From an uncultured Lachnospiraceae bacterium (lineage in GTDB: Bacteria > Bacillota > Clostridia > Lachnospirales > Lachnospiraceae): a stretch of 64,000 nt of DNA. Below the pieces are notes generated by a model. That model had not been told where the DNA came from and ran no database searches. It saw nothing but the letters and a program-made list of their open reading frames with translations. The position numbers were made by a program, and so were the translations under genes. The stretch lies in assembly GCA_910578345.1 (NCBI GenBank), contig CAJTRA010000006.1, positions 83,034 to 147,033 of the forward strand, given 5' to 3'. Shown here piece after piece: positions 8,625 to 17,214 of this stretch (positions are counted from its first letter, which is position 1; the number at the start of each line of letters is the position of its first letter).

Positions 8625-9350
8625 ATGGAAACAGAGGGCAGGAAGAGACAGCATATCCTGATCATAGAAGACGATAAAGCCCTGGCTGCCGGACTGTGCC
8701 GCGCGCTGCAAAGCGCAGAAACCAGTGCGGACAGCTGTGGTACTTTACAGGAAGCGGACAGGCGGTTAAAGGGAGAAGGGCAGCAGGCGTCTGTTACCGG
8801 ATATGATCTTGTACTGCTGGATGTCAATCTGCCGGATGGGAATGGACTTGACTTTCTGCAGGAGATAAAGGCAAAGTACGGCATATCCGTTATCCTGCTG
8901 ACGGCCAATGATATGGAGATCGATATTGTCACGGGGCTGGAACTGGGCGCAGACGACTATATCACCAAACCCTTCAGTCTGGCGGTATTGCGTGCGCGGG
9001 TAGCGACGCAGTTACGCCGTGCGCGGGAACAGGCAGAAGCAAAGCGGCACGCCGGACGGGAGCAGATCATTGAGATCGATGAGTACCGGTTTGACTTCGG
9101 GCGGATGGAATATTACCGTGGGAATATGCAGGTCGAGTTGAGCAGGACGGAACAGAAGCTGCTGCGCATCCTGGTGGAGAACAGGGGCATCTCTTTGACA
9201 AGGGAACGGCTTCTGGAGCGGATCTGGTCCTCGGAAGCTGAATTTGTGGACGAGAATGCGTTGTCCGTCACGGTCAAGCGCCTGCGGGACAAGCTGGGGG
9301 CGCAGGAGCGGATCCGGACGGTGTATGGGGTTGGGTATCGGTTTGAGTAG
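8625..9350 (+). CDS. OmpR/PhoB-family response regulator
   Basis: This 241-residue DNA-binding regulator has a receiver domain with the acidic pair near IIEDD, phospho-acceptor Asp at about 66 in LVLLDVNLP, and the conserved Lys at about 115 in ITKPF. A winged-helix trans_reg_C domain lies at about 140-238, ending RIRTVYGVGYRFE. The start at 8625 has AAGGAGG (8613-8619). The cognate kinase and an ABC pair follow, as in BceRS-BceAB peptide-resistance modules, so it likely switches on the downstream ABC genes. Unusually, the kinase does not overlap or abut it; about 370 bases of decayed sequence separate the two. Confidence 0.9.
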   Translation: METEGRKRQHILIIEDDKALAAGLCRALQSAETSADSCGTLQEADRRLKGEGQQASVTGYDLVLLDVNLPDGNGLDFLQEIKAKYGISVILLTANDMEIDIVTGLELGADDYITKPFSLAVLRARVATQLRRAREQAEAKRHAGREQIIEIDEYRFDFGRMEYYRGNMQVELSRTEQKLLRILVENRGISLTRERLLERIWSSEAEFVDENALSVTVKRLRDKLGAQERIRTVYGVGYRFE

Positions 9351-9700
9351 AGAGACAGGCGGAAATTACGGATGCATGTGAAAAAGCAAATGTCAGGTTC
9401 GAATTTAAAAAATTAAAATCCGGATTTGTCGTGTGCTTCTTCCGCGAAAACAACGAATCTGAGAAAAAGCCGGTCAGCGTTAAAAGAAAGCCGATAAAAG
9501 ATGACAGAAAAGCAATTATTATAAAGTATGTATCGGAAAATGGCTTTATCACGAATAAGCAGGCAGGGGGAAATGCTGGGTTTAGCGGATTCCACAACTG
9601 AGAGAATTCTGAAAGAAATGGTGATGGAAGGGAAGCTTTTGATAGAGAGAGCGCAAGGCAAGAAAATATCTGTTAAAGGAATAACGATATCGAGACGTAG
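9351..9700 (+). pseudogene. Frameshifted C-terminal remnant of an AlbA_2/RecG-like DNA-binding protein
   Basis: Directly after the response regulator stop, one frame reads a fragment containing AEITDACEKANVRFEF and then SGFVVCFFREN. This is the usual run-up to the winged helix of AlbA_2 (Schlafen-like) transcriptional regulators. The frame then breaks in a five-G run at 9566-9570. Removing one G continues it as EMLGLADSTTERILKEMV, the recognition helix of that domain. Neither the N-terminal AlbA_2 domain nor a start codon is present, so this is a dead fragment. It sits between a response regulator and its kinase, which are normally adjacent. Confidence 0.65.
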
Positions 9701-9721
9701 CACACAGACAGGAGACACCCC

Positions 9722-10663
9722 ATGGCAGATGACAGGCTGGCAATGAGCATATTGATGACAGGCATCCTCTGCCTGCTTGGCGCAGTGCTTCTTGTGACTG
9801 TGGATTACTATAAGAGGAGACGCAGCCTGGAGCGGCTGAACCGAATGCTGGATGCCGCTATGGACGGTACATTCCGGGAAAGCATATTTGACGAATCGCT
9901 GTATTCCGCGTTGGAAAACAGAATGGCAGAATATCTGAGCGCTTCGGAGATCTCGGCAAGAAGGACAGCGCAGGAGAAAGACCGCATCAAGACGATGATC
10001 GCAGACATTTCCCACCAGACGAAGACGCCGTTAGCGAATATTCTGCTCTACACGGAACTGCTGCAGGAGCAGATGCAGTCCGGCTCCGACGAGAACAGGG
10101 AAAACTTAGAGCTGCTTGCCGATCAGGCGCGGAAGCTGCAATTTTTGATCGAATCCCTTGTCAAATTGTCGAGACTGGAGACAGGGGTCTTTGCATTACA
10201 GCCGAAAAAGAACGCTGTAATGCCGCTTCTTTTTGAGATGGAGAAGGCGTTTGGGAGCCGTGCGCGTGAGAAGGAACTGTATTTGCAGATCCATTCTGAG
10301 GAAGTGGAGGAGGTGAGGGAGGCGACAGCCTGCTTTGATCCGAAGTGGACGAAAGAAGCCCTTGGCAACCTTATAGACAATGCCATCAAGTATACGGACC
10401 AGGGGGGTGTCACGGTCAGCCTGAAGCCCTATAAACTCTTTGTCTGTATCGAGGTTGCGGATACCGGAAGCGGGATTCCGGAGGAGGAGCAGGCGAAGAT
10501 ATTCGGACGCTTTTACCGTTCGCCGCAGGCGGCAGATCAGGAGGGCGTGGGCATCGGACTCTACCTGGCGCGGGAGATCCTCAAACAGGAGTCGGGTTAT
10601 ATCAAGGTGAGATCAGGAGAGGGCATGGGCGCGGTATTCTCTCTGTATCTGCCGGTGGATTGA
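9722..10663 (+). CDS. Sensor histidine kinase
   Basis: This 313-residue membrane kinase has one clear transmembrane helix at about 7-27 and hardly any extracytoplasmic part, so it cannot bind a ligand outside by itself. It has the HisKA dimerisation helix with phospho-His at about 98 (ISHQTKTPLAN). The HATPase domain shows the N-box NLIDNAIKYT, G1 box ADTGSGIP and G2 box GVGIGLYLA. Kinases of this intramembrane type in Firmicutes are usually told about peptides by the partner ABC permease, here at 12511. The start ATG has an AGGAG box at about 9709-9713. It pairs with the regulator at 8625. Confidence 0.9.
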   Translation: MADDRLAMSILMTGILCLLGAVLLVTVDYYKRRRSLERLNRMLDAAMDGTFRESIFDESLYSALENRMAEYLSASEISARRTAQEKDRIKTMIADISHQTKTPLANILLYTELLQEQMQSGSDENRENLELLADQARKLQFLIESLVKLSRLETGVFALQPKKNAVMPLLFEMEKAFGSRAREKELYLQIHSEEVEEVREATACFDPKWTKEALGNLIDNAIKYTDQGGVTVSLKPYKLFVCIEVADTGSGIPEEEQAKIFGRFYRSPQAADQEGVGIGLYLAREILKQESGYIKVRSGEGMGAVFSLYLPVD

Positions 10664-10705
10664 GACAGGGAGAATGCCTGCCATATTTTTCTATAATACT
10701 TCTCG

Positions 10706-11121
10706 TTAAAGGTGGTATTGTTTCAAAAAATCTGATGGAGTGATCGGGGGTATGTTTGAGTTCGAAAAATCATCGGTGTTTCGGGTGATGATATAGTCTG
10801 CATGGTTTTGTGCCGCACATTCATCCTGTAAACAATCCTCAAAATCAGGAAAATCATTTCTCTCTAAAGCGTGTCGTACATTTTCGTGACTGACATTTGC
10901 TACCTGGAGGAATTTCAGGATTCCGAGAATTAGATGTCTGCGGTTTTCAGCGGAGTAATTTTTCCGGAGAATATAAAAAATGTTTGAAACGGTGTGCAGC
11001 GCAATACATCCTTTTATCTTTTGGACGCACAAAGCGATAATATATCATTGAATGCTTCATAAAATGGTTCACGCTTTTCAAGCATGCCTAAGATAACATT
11101 CGTATCAATTAAAACGAGCAC
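10706..11121 (-). pseudogene. PIN-domain (VapC-like) toxin broken by a frameshift
   Basis: On the minus strand a GTG at 11121 opens a frame starting LVLIDTNVILGMLEKREPFY, the classic PIN N-terminus with the first catalytic Asp. It ends at a TAA at 11014-11016 after 35 codons. In the +1 frame the domain resumes as KIKGCIALHTVSNIFYILRK and continues to the C-terminus, including DFEDCLQDECA and ADYIITRNTDDF with the remaining acidic residues. One added base in the short A-run near 11017-11022 would restore a full protein of about 137 residues. It overlaps the antitoxin stop, as usual for such pairs. It could be a true mutation or a sequencing error. Confidence 0.75.
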
Positions 11122-11422
11122 ACTTTTCCTCCCTCATTTCCTCCAATTCTTTCTTGTAATCGGAATCGGCGGGAAGCGTACCGGCAAAGGATTGCAACAC
11201 ACGGAATCCTTCCATGCTTTCGGAAATATCAACGGAGTTTTCCGCATGTTCTGTTTTGCCATCTTGATAAATCCATATTGAACGAATGAAATCATATAAG
11301 GATTCAAGCGACTGTTCCGGCATTTCCCGAAGCAGGAGAATGGTTTTTTCTAAAGTTGACACAGAAATTTCTCTTTTTAGATTTTTATTATGCTGGATCT
11401 TGTAAATTATATGCTGCTGCAT
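11105..11422 (-). CDS. Antitoxin-like protein upstream of the PIN toxin
   Basis: This small protein of up to 105 residues is cotranscribed with, and overlaps by 17 bases, the PIN toxin frame. Its core, ILLLREMPEQSLESLYDFIRSIW, resembles the short helical dimerisation segment seen in many small antitoxins (DUF2281-like), followed by an acidic, probably disordered toxin-binding tail. The exact start is uncertain: the first 17 codons are poor and a GTG near 11359 is possible. With the toxin frameshifted, it may be an orphan antitoxin. The family call rests on context and a short match. Confidence 0.6.
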   Translation of the reverse strand: MQQHIIYKIQHNKNLKREISVSTLEKTILLLREMPEQSLESLYDFIRSIWIYQDGKTEHAENSVDISESMEGFRVLQSFAGTLPADSDYKKELEEMREEKCARFN

Positions 11423-11829
11423 GTGGTTTATTTCTATATGAAAACTCTGACACCTCGTGAATTTTTTGAAAGAAGGTCTCCATTCTTTTGAGATAGCATA
11501 CTACGAGGAAAAATAAAAATCAATAAAAGGGTTATTTCAAACAACAAGCGGGAGGAAAAGCCGTTGAGAGATCCTGGTCTGCCCAAATCTTTCAAAACTG
11601 TTAGATTTTATTTTGTACCGGAAAGAAAATAGTAAGAATATTGTGCGATAATCTGTACTGTGAAGAGAAATACAGGTAGCGACATCAGAAATTTCGTCTA
11701 CGATACTTCACGGTACAGATTTTTTGCGTATTTGGGCCTGGGCCCATTTGGGAAACGCGATGAGCAATTTAGTTCAACAAACTGCGCAAGTTTGGTCGGA
11801 ATTTGTGGCACTTTGGAATGGAGGTAACG
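11423..11829. other. AT-rich non-coding stretch before the ABC genes
   Basis: About 400 bases separate the antitoxin and the ABC ATPase. I see no gene. The only clear structure is the long hairpin at 11650-11725; the self-complementary GGGCCTGGGCCC lies at about 11734-11745. The region should hold promoters for both flanking operons, but none is convincing by eye. Confidence 0.5.
11650..11726 (+). terminator. Long hairpin with T-run, terminator or attenuator before ABC genes
   Basis: A 16-base arm at 11650-11665 pairs with 11706-11721 with a single G-U. It encloses about 40 bases that can form a smaller GTAG/CTAC stem, and runs into TTTTTT. It lies about 100 bases before the ABC ATPase start in the same direction. 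Since no gene ends just before it on the plus strand, an attenuator in the ABC leader is as likely as a plain terminator. Confidence 0.55.
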
Positions 11830-12492
11830 ATGACAATACTATCAACCAAAAACTTAAGAAAAATATACGGAGCGGGGCAAAATGAGGTGCGCGCCCTGGA
11901 CGGCGTGGATCTTAAAGTGGATAAAGGGGAGTTCGTGGCCGTAGTGGGGACGTCGGGCAGCGGCAAGAGCACCCTGCTTCACATGCTGGGCGGACTGGAC
12001 CGTCCCACGTCGGGGACGGTGGCTGTGGACGGCAAGGATATTTTTACATTAAAAGACGAGGCGCTTACAATCTTCCGCCGTCGGAAGATCGGGTTCGTGT
12101 TCCAGAATTATAATTTAGTGCCGGTGCTCAATGTGTATGAGAATATTGTGCTTCCGGTACAGCTGGATGGAAATGAGCCGGACGGAACCTATATCGATAC
12201 TATTATCGATATGCTGGGATTGTCGGCGAAGCTTACGAACCTGCCGAATAACCTGTCCGGCGGGCAGCAGCAGAGAGTGGCGATCGCCCGTGCACTGGCG
12301 GCGAAACCGGCCATCATACTGGCGGACGAACCGACCGGCAATCTGGATTCCAGGACCAGTCAGGATGTGCTCGGCCTGTTGAAGGTCAGCAGCCAGAAGC
12401 TTGCCCAGACGATCGTCATGATCACGCACAATGAGGAGATCGCGCAGCTTGCGGACCGTATTATCCGTATTGAGGACGGAAGAATCGTATAG
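11830..12492 (+). CDS. ABC transporter ATPase, BceA/MacB type
   Basis: This 220-residue ATPase has a canonical Walker A (GTSGSGKST, about 40-48), signature LSGGQQQR (about 142-149), Walker B IILADEPTG and His switch ITHNEE. It belongs to the LolD/MacB/BceA family that powers FtsX-like permeases for mechanotransmission rather than classic transport. The start at 11830 follows GGAGG at 11820-11824; upstream TTG and ATG codons are poorer. The permease begins 18 bases after its stop, so the two form one unit. With the regulator and kinase upstream, it probably protects against cell-wall-active peptides. Confidence 0.92.
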   Translation: MTILSTKNLRKIYGAGQNEVRALDGVDLKVDKGEFVAVVGTSGSGKSTLLHMLGGLDRPTSGTVAVDGKDIFTLKDEALTIFRRRKIGFVFQNYNLVPVLNVYENIVLPVQLDGNEPDGTYIDTIIDMLGLSAKLTNLPNNLSGGQQQRVAIARALAAKPAIILADEPTGNLDSRTSQDVLGLLKVSSQKLAQTIVMITHNEEIAQLADRIIRIEDGRIV

Positions 12493-12510
12493 AAAGGAAC
12501 GGCTAAAAAT

Positions 12511-15180
12511 ATGAGAGTGGCAAACAGGAAATGTATCTGCAGGCTCAGCATGGCGCATATGAGGTCTGTGCGAAACAGAAATTTGATCACGATACTGGCG
12601 ATCGTGCTGACGACGGTATTATTTACGGCGCTTTTTACCGCGGGAATCTCCCTGAAGGAAGGGTTCGAGCAGGCCAACTTTCGGCAGGCGGGAGGTTATA
12701 ACCATGCGGTGTTCAAGAACATCACGCAGGAACAGTTCGACGATTTGAAGGAGGATCCGCTGATTAAGGAGTATGGTGACAGGCTGTATGTGGGGATGCC
12801 GATGGAAGCGCCTTTTCATAAGAACCATGTGGAAGTGAATTATTACGATGGAAATTCGGCGAAATGGTCATTCTGTACGCCGGTCGAAGGGCGTCTGCCA
12901 GAGGAGGGCACGAACGAGGCGGCCACGGACACTACAGTGTTAAAGCTGCTGGGTGTGGAGCCAGTGATCGGCAATTCCTTTACAATGACTTTCAATGTGG
13001 ACGGCGCCCTGACGACGGAGACTTTCACGCTAAGCGGCTACTGGGAATATGATACGGCGATGGCAGCAAATAACGTGGTGATTCCCAGAAGCCGGGCGGA
13101 AGAGATCTTTGAGAAGCTGGGTACGGAGGGCAAAAACGGGATGTGCACTTACCATACGATGAATCTTATGTTTGAGAGCGCATTCCGGATCCAGGAGAAC
13201 CTGCAGGAGATTCTGGACAGGCACGGGTATCAGGACGATAAGCCGGGAGCAGAGAACTATATCGCGACAGGCGTCAACTGGGGGTATGTTACCGCCCAGA
13301 TGGGGGAAACTATGGATCCGGGTATGATGCTGGCTCTTGCGGCGGCCCTGCTTTTGATCATGTTCACGGGTCATCTAATCATTAACAATATTTTCCGTAT
13401 TGCGGTGTCAAATGACGTGCGGTTTTACGGTCTGCTTAAGACCATCGGCACCACAGGGCGGCAGATCAAACGGATCATCGTACTGCAGGCGGCAGTTCTT
13501 TCCGCGATCGGTATCCCGGTGGGCGCCGCGGCCGGATATGTGCTGGGCATAGCGATCACCCGCATTACGGCGGTCAATATGGACGGCATTACAATGGTCA
13601 GGTCTATCGATCCGCTGATCTTTATCGGGGCGTCGGCCTTCTCGCTGATCACGGTATTCTTATCCTGTGGGAAACCGCGCAGAATGGCGGCGAAAGTGTC
13701 GCCCATAGAAGCACTGCGGTATACGGAAGGTTATGAGAGTAAGAAGAAACAGAAGAAAGGCAGGACGGGGGCATCCGTCCCGAAGATGGCCTGGGCGAAT
13801 CTGGGCAGGAACAAAAGCAAGACCGTGATCAGCGTGATCTCTATGTCGTTAGCTATTGTGATCCTGGATATGACCCATGTGTTTACGGGCGGGTTTGATA
13901 TGGATAAATATCTGCGCGACGTGACGCAGGACTTTCTGTTGGCGGAGGCTTCTTATTTTCAGGTAAACCAGAAATGGAGGAACAGGAAAGCCGGAGAAGA
14001 GGCGGCGGTATCGGAGGAGGCGATCGCGGCGATCGAACGGCAGGGCGGCATTACCGGCGGCAAGGCTTACGGCACGGTGTCTTATGTGGAAGAACTGGTC
14101 ACGGAAGAGAGGGCCAGGGAAATGTATGGAAACTGGCGGAAGGGATCGCTTTCCGGGGAGGATCTTGACTATATGGTCGATCATCTCCTGGAGCATGTGG
14201 GGGACAAGCGGGTTCTGGAGACCAGACTGTATGGCATGGAAGAATTCCTGCTTGATAAGCTGGTGGTCATAGACGGCGATCTGAGCAGGCTGAAGGAGGG
14301 CGGCAATTACGTGGCAGCGGTGTATGACACGGATGATTACCACAATCTCTATGAGGACTGGCACTGGGCGAAAGTGGGGGATCAGGTTACGCTGCGGTAT
14401 GTGGATGTATATGAGTATTATAACCCGCAGACGGGAGAGGTCTATCCGGAGAATGTGAGTCTGGGCAGTCTCCTGTGGGCGCAGCGGGCGAAGGCGTATC
14501 GGGAGGAAACGTATGAGGTGGTCGCCACCGTGGTCGTGCCGAATACACTGACATATCGCTTTTACGGGGATGACGAATATGTGATGAACGCGGATACCTT
14601 TAAGGAGCATACCGGAACGGATGCGGTTTTATACTATGCTTTCGACTGCGCAGACGAAGAGACGGAGGCCATGGAGCAGTACTTGAGAGAATATACGCAA
14701 GGGGAGGGGGAAGGTTCTTTCTATGATTATGAGAGCAAGACGACCCGTGCGCAGGAGTTCTATGAGTTAAAGAACATGTTCCTGTTTGTCGGAACGGCGG
14801 TCAGCCTGGTGGTGGGGCTGATCGGGGTGCTGAACTTCCTCAATGCGGTCCTCACCGGTATCCTGACCAGGAAAAAGGAGTTTGCCGTGCTGCAGTCCGT
14901 AGGCATGACGGGAAAACAGCTGAATATCATGCTGATCACGGAGGGGCTTCTTTTTGCGGGCGGCACCGTGGCTGTCACGCTGGCGCTGGTCGTGGTCATG
15001 GGACCGTTGATCGGCCGGGCGATGGAAGGCATGTTCTGGTTCTTTACTTACAGGATCGATATCATGCCGATCCTGGCGGTTGCGCCGTTCTTTCTGCTGC
15101 TGGGCGTGCTGGTTCCGCTCATGTCCTACCGCTATGTGGCGAAGCGGTCGGTGGTGGAGCGGCTGCGGGAGGCGGAGTAA
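12511..15180 (+). CDS. FtsX-like ABC permease
   Basis: This 889-residue integral membrane protein has a first helix at about 27-50 and a large extracytoplasmic part. Three helices with the FtsX pattern follow around 265-400 (for example RIAVSNDVRFYGLLKTIGTTGRQI at the coupling region). A second helix and large outer domain follow, then three C-terminal helices around 750-880 (FAVLQSVGMTGKQL). This double FtsX layout is that of large MacB/BceB-like permeases. The partner is the ATPase just upstream. Given the two-component genes, it likely senses and removes antimicrobial peptides or lipid II-bound drugs, but the ligand is unknown. Confidence 0.88.
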   Translation: MRVANRKCICRLSMAHMRSVRNRNLITILAIVLTTVLFTALFTAGISLKEGFEQANFRQAGGYNHAVFKNITQEQFDDLKEDPLIKEYGDRLYVGMPMEAPFHKNHVEVNYYDGNSAKWSFCTPVEGRLPEEGTNEAATDTTVLKLLGVEPVIGNSFTMTFNVDGALTTETFTLSGYWEYDTAMAANNVVIPRSRAEEIFEKLGTEGKNGMCTYHTMNLMFESAFRIQENLQEILDRHGYQDDKPGAENYIATGVNWGYVTAQMGETMDPGMMLALAAALLLIMFTGHLIINNIFRIAVSNDVRFYGLLKTIGTTGRQIKRIIVLQAAVLSAIGIPVGAAAGYVLGIAITRITAVNMDGITMVRSIDPLIFIGASAFSLITVFLSCGKPRRMAAKVSPIEALRYTEGYESKKKQKKGRTGASVPKMAWANLGRNKSKTVISVISMSLAIVILDMTHVFTGGFDMDKYLRDVTQDFLLAEASYFQVNQKWRNRKAGEEAAVSEEAIAAIERQGGITGGKAYGTVSYVEELVTEERAREMYGNWRKGSLSGEDLDYMVDHLLEHVGDKRVLETRLYGMEEFLLDKLVVIDGDLSRLKEGGNYVAAVYDTDDYHNLYEDWHWAKVGDQVTLRYVDVYEYYNPQTGEVYPENVSLGSLLWAQRAKAYREETYEVVATVVVPNTLTYRFYGDDEYVMNADTFKEHTGTDAVLYYAFDCADEETEAMEQYLREYTQGEGEGSFYDYESKTTRAQEFYELKNMFLFVGTAVSLVVGLIGVLNFLNAVLTGILTRKKEFAVLQSVGMTGKQLNIMLITEGLLFAGGTVAVTLALVVVMGPLIGRAMEGMFWFFTYRIDIMPILAVAPFFLLLGVLVPLMSYRYVAKRSVVERLREAE

Positions 15181-15229
15181 AAGAGGCGAAGTAAAAGTAG
15201 GAAAGTTCTTTTTAAACTTTTTATTGAGG

Positions 15230-15265
15230 TTGCATTGCAGGCCTGGCTTGCGATATGCAAGGGTG
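15230..15265 (+). repeat. Dispersed hairpin repeat, divergent copy A
   Basis: This copy shares the TTGCGATATGCAAGGG half with the other three copies (17214, 61079, 61854), but its first half is changed. It lies 50 bases after the ABC permease stop. Confidence 0.45.
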
Positions 15266-15417
15266 TGAAAGCCGCGATGGGTATTTTACTCGTCATTTTC
15301 CACAAAAAAGAGCCCTGTACTTGTCAGAAATATTAATAAACATTGATAAATTTTCAGAAAATACTTACAAACAGGACAAATTCATGTTACCATAATATAT
15401 ATTAAGGAAATTATCGG

Positions 15418-15460
15418 CGAAAATATGAGGGCAACACCATGTTGCCCGACAATATTTTTC
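15418..15460 (+). terminator. Hairpin with U-rich tail upstream of carD
   Basis: GGGCAACA (15429-15436) and TGTTGCCC (15440-15447) pair perfectly around CCA. Flanking A-rich and T-rich arms can extend the stem, and TTTTTCTTT follows. It lies 240 bases after the permease gene and 130 before carD, so it may end the ABC transcript or attenuate carD. Confidence 0.6.
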
Positions 15461-15590
15461 TTTCATAAGACACATGCTGCTCTAAGCGGTCTGTATTGAG
15501 CGAGGCACACTCTGGACATTGAAGACAGAGTCAGAAAAGCGGAATGCGTTTTATGAAGTGAGTTTATGCTCACGGAAACATGGAGGGTCT

Positions 15591-16106
15591 ATGTTTGAGA
15601 AGGATCAACTGATTATGTGCGGCGGGCACGGCGTCTGCCGCGTTGTTAACGTTACAGGCAACCCCTTCGACAGATTTGATAAGGTGCGTATGTTCTATGT
15701 GCTGGAGCCGGTCTTCGAGAAAGCGAGCACTGTTTATATGCCGGTGGATAATGATAAGGTTGTTATGCGCAGAGTTATGAACAGGGATGAAGCGGAGGAA
15801 CTGATCGACAATATCACTGAGATCGAGACGGTATGGATCAAGGAGGAGAAGGGAAGGGAGCAGATGTACAAGGATGCGATCCGTACCTACGACTGCCAGA
15901 GTCTGGTGCAGATTATCAAGACGCTTTATATGCGTAAGCAGAGTCGTATCAAGGAAGGAAAGAAGGTACTCTCCTCTGACGAACAGTATCTGCGTAAGGC
16001 TGAGTCGCTGCTTTATAGTGAGATGTCCATAGCGCTTAATATTCCCAAGGAGGAAGTGCAGGGGTATATTACAGACGCAGTCAGGAAGAAGAAGAGCCCG
16101 GTTTGA
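15591..16106 (+). CDS. CarD/CdnL-family transcriptional regulator
   Basis: This 171-residue protein has an N-terminal Tudor-like RNA-polymerase-interacting domain (about 1-60, MFEKDQLIMCGGHGVCRVV, with the family's YVLEP strand). The C-terminal helical domain is of CdnL type. CarD-family proteins bind the RNA polymerase beta lobe and stabilise the open promoter complex. The start at 15591 follows GGAGGG closely; a longer in-frame version from 15519 has no good ribosome site and adds a non-family head. It is monocistronic, between an upstream hairpin and a terminator. Confidence 0.88.
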   Translation: MFEKDQLIMCGGHGVCRVVNVTGNPFDRFDKVRMFYVLEPVFEKASTVYMPVDNDKVVMRRVMNRDEAEELIDNITEIETVWIKEEKGREQMYKDAIRTYDCQSLVQIIKTLYMRKQSRIKEGKKVLSSDEQYLRKAESLLYSEMSIALNIPKEEVQGYITDAVRKKKSPV

Positions 16107-16151
16107 TGCCGGTGCAGCATACCAGTGAAAGGAAAATTATTTTGACAAAAT

Positions 16152-16179
16152 AAAAGTCAGGCCGTAGGGTCTGGCTTTT
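16152..16179 (+). terminator. Rho-independent terminator after carD
   Basis: AAAAGTCAGGCC (about 16152-16163) pairs with GGTCTGGCTTTT (16168-16179) with G-U pairs around GTAG, ending in T's. Confidence 0.75.
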
Positions 16180-16269
16180 GCAATATGAGAAATTTTTTCT
16201 GCATCAGAAATTGTTCCGAATTCAGGATGTTTAGAAGCAAATCCCGCAAACGAACCCGAATCGTTTTGC

Positions 16270-16298
16270 TTGCATTTTTTCTGATAAAAATGTATTCT
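16270..16298 (+). promoter_or_regulatory. Probable promoter for the ArsP_2/MFS pair
   Basis: TTGCAT (16270-16275), 17-base spacer and TATTCT (16293-16298) lie 70 bases before the next ATG. Confidence 0.5.
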
Positions 16299-16368
16299 AG
16301 TGAATAAAGTGATTTTGACAGGGATGCAGTGAAACAGGCTGAGAATGGAAAGCGATTGAGGATATAGA

Positions 16369-17214
16369 ATGATTATAGATGCAGTGACAGACAGTTTCAT
16401 AGACGGCGTTAAGTTGCTGCCGTTCCTGTTCCTGACGTATCTTGCGATGGAATATCTGGAGCATAAGGCGGGGCAGAGGATGCAGGAGGCTATACAAAGT
16501 GCGGGCAGAGGCGGACCAGCGATTGGCAGCGTGCTTGGGCTTTTCCCTCAGTGCGGTTTTTCGACGGTGGCTTCTAATCTATATGCTGGCAGAATAATCA
16601 CGATGGGGACGTTGCTTGCTGTTTTCCTATCCACATCCGATGAGATGCTTCCGATCATGATCTCCGAGAATGTTGGCGCCGCAGTGATCTTTAAGATCCT
16701 GGCGGTCAAAGTGGCTGTTGCCCTGGCGGCAGGATTTGCGGTGGATTTCCTTTTTCGGGGAAAGCACAGACAGATGCAGATTGAGCATCTGTGTGAACAG
16801 CACCATTGTCACTGCGAAAACGGTATCTGGAAGTCGGCGCTGCATCATACGGTGGAGATCTTTCTCTATGTCATGGGAATTTCGCTTGTGCTGAATCTGC
16901 TGATCGGATGGATCGGGGATGATGCGATTGGCAGTCTGTTCCTCAACCGCCCAGTGGTGGGGGAACTTCTCGCAGCGCTTCTTGGCATGATTCCCAACTG
17001 TGCCTCTTCTGTGGCCATTACGCAGCTATATTTGGAGGGCGTGATGAGTGCGGGAGCAATGACGGCCGGATTGTTGGCCGGGTCGGGCGTGGGGCTGTTG
17101 GTGCTGTTTCGGGTGAATGACGATCACCGGGAGAATTTCAGGATTCTTGGATTGCTGTATGGAATTGGCGTTTTGGGCGGCATTGCGGTGAACTGGCTGG
17201 GTATTTCAATTTGA
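16369..17214 (+). CDS. Putative heavy-metal/arsenic-type permease (ArsP_2 family)
   Basis: This 281-residue polytopic membrane protein has about eight hydrophobic helices in two related halves. Each half carries a similar short motif: GLFPQCGFSTVASNLYAGR near 57-75 and GMIPNCASSVAITQLYLEG near 204-222. A His/Cys-rich loop at about 137-150 (HLCEQHHCHCENG) lies between the halves and looks metal-binding. These features match the putative 10TM heavy-metal exporter family (ArsP_2). The conserved Cys in each half supports a soft-metal or organometal substrate, but the substrate is unproven. The stop is 41 bases before the MFS start, so both are likely in one transcript. Confidence 0.7.
   Translation: MIIDAVTDSFIDGVKLLPFLFLTYLAMEYLEHKAGQRMQEAIQSAGRGGPAIGSVLGLFPQCGFSTVASNLYAGRIITMGTLLAVFLSTSDEMLPIMISENVGAAVIFKILAVKVAVALAAGFAVDFLFRGKHRQMQIEHLCEQHHCHCENGIWKSALHHTVEIFLYVMGISLVLNLLIGWIGDDAIGSLFLNRPVVGELLAALLGMIPNCASSVAITQLYLEGVMSAGAMTAGLLAGSGVGLLVLFRVNDDHRENFRILGLLYGIGVLGGIAVNWLGISI

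Larger units (their letters stand above)
15181..15590. other. Intergenic region before carD
   Basis: About 400 bases with no gene seen. It holds a divergent copy of the dispersed hairpin repeat (15230-15265), an AT-rich middle that could house a promoter, and a strong hairpin at 15418-15460. Confidence 0.5.

Noticed and set aside
13849..14610. Minus-strand frame of 253 codons in the FtsX-like permease
   Set aside because: Opposite a complete permease gene, no ribosome site, implausible composition.
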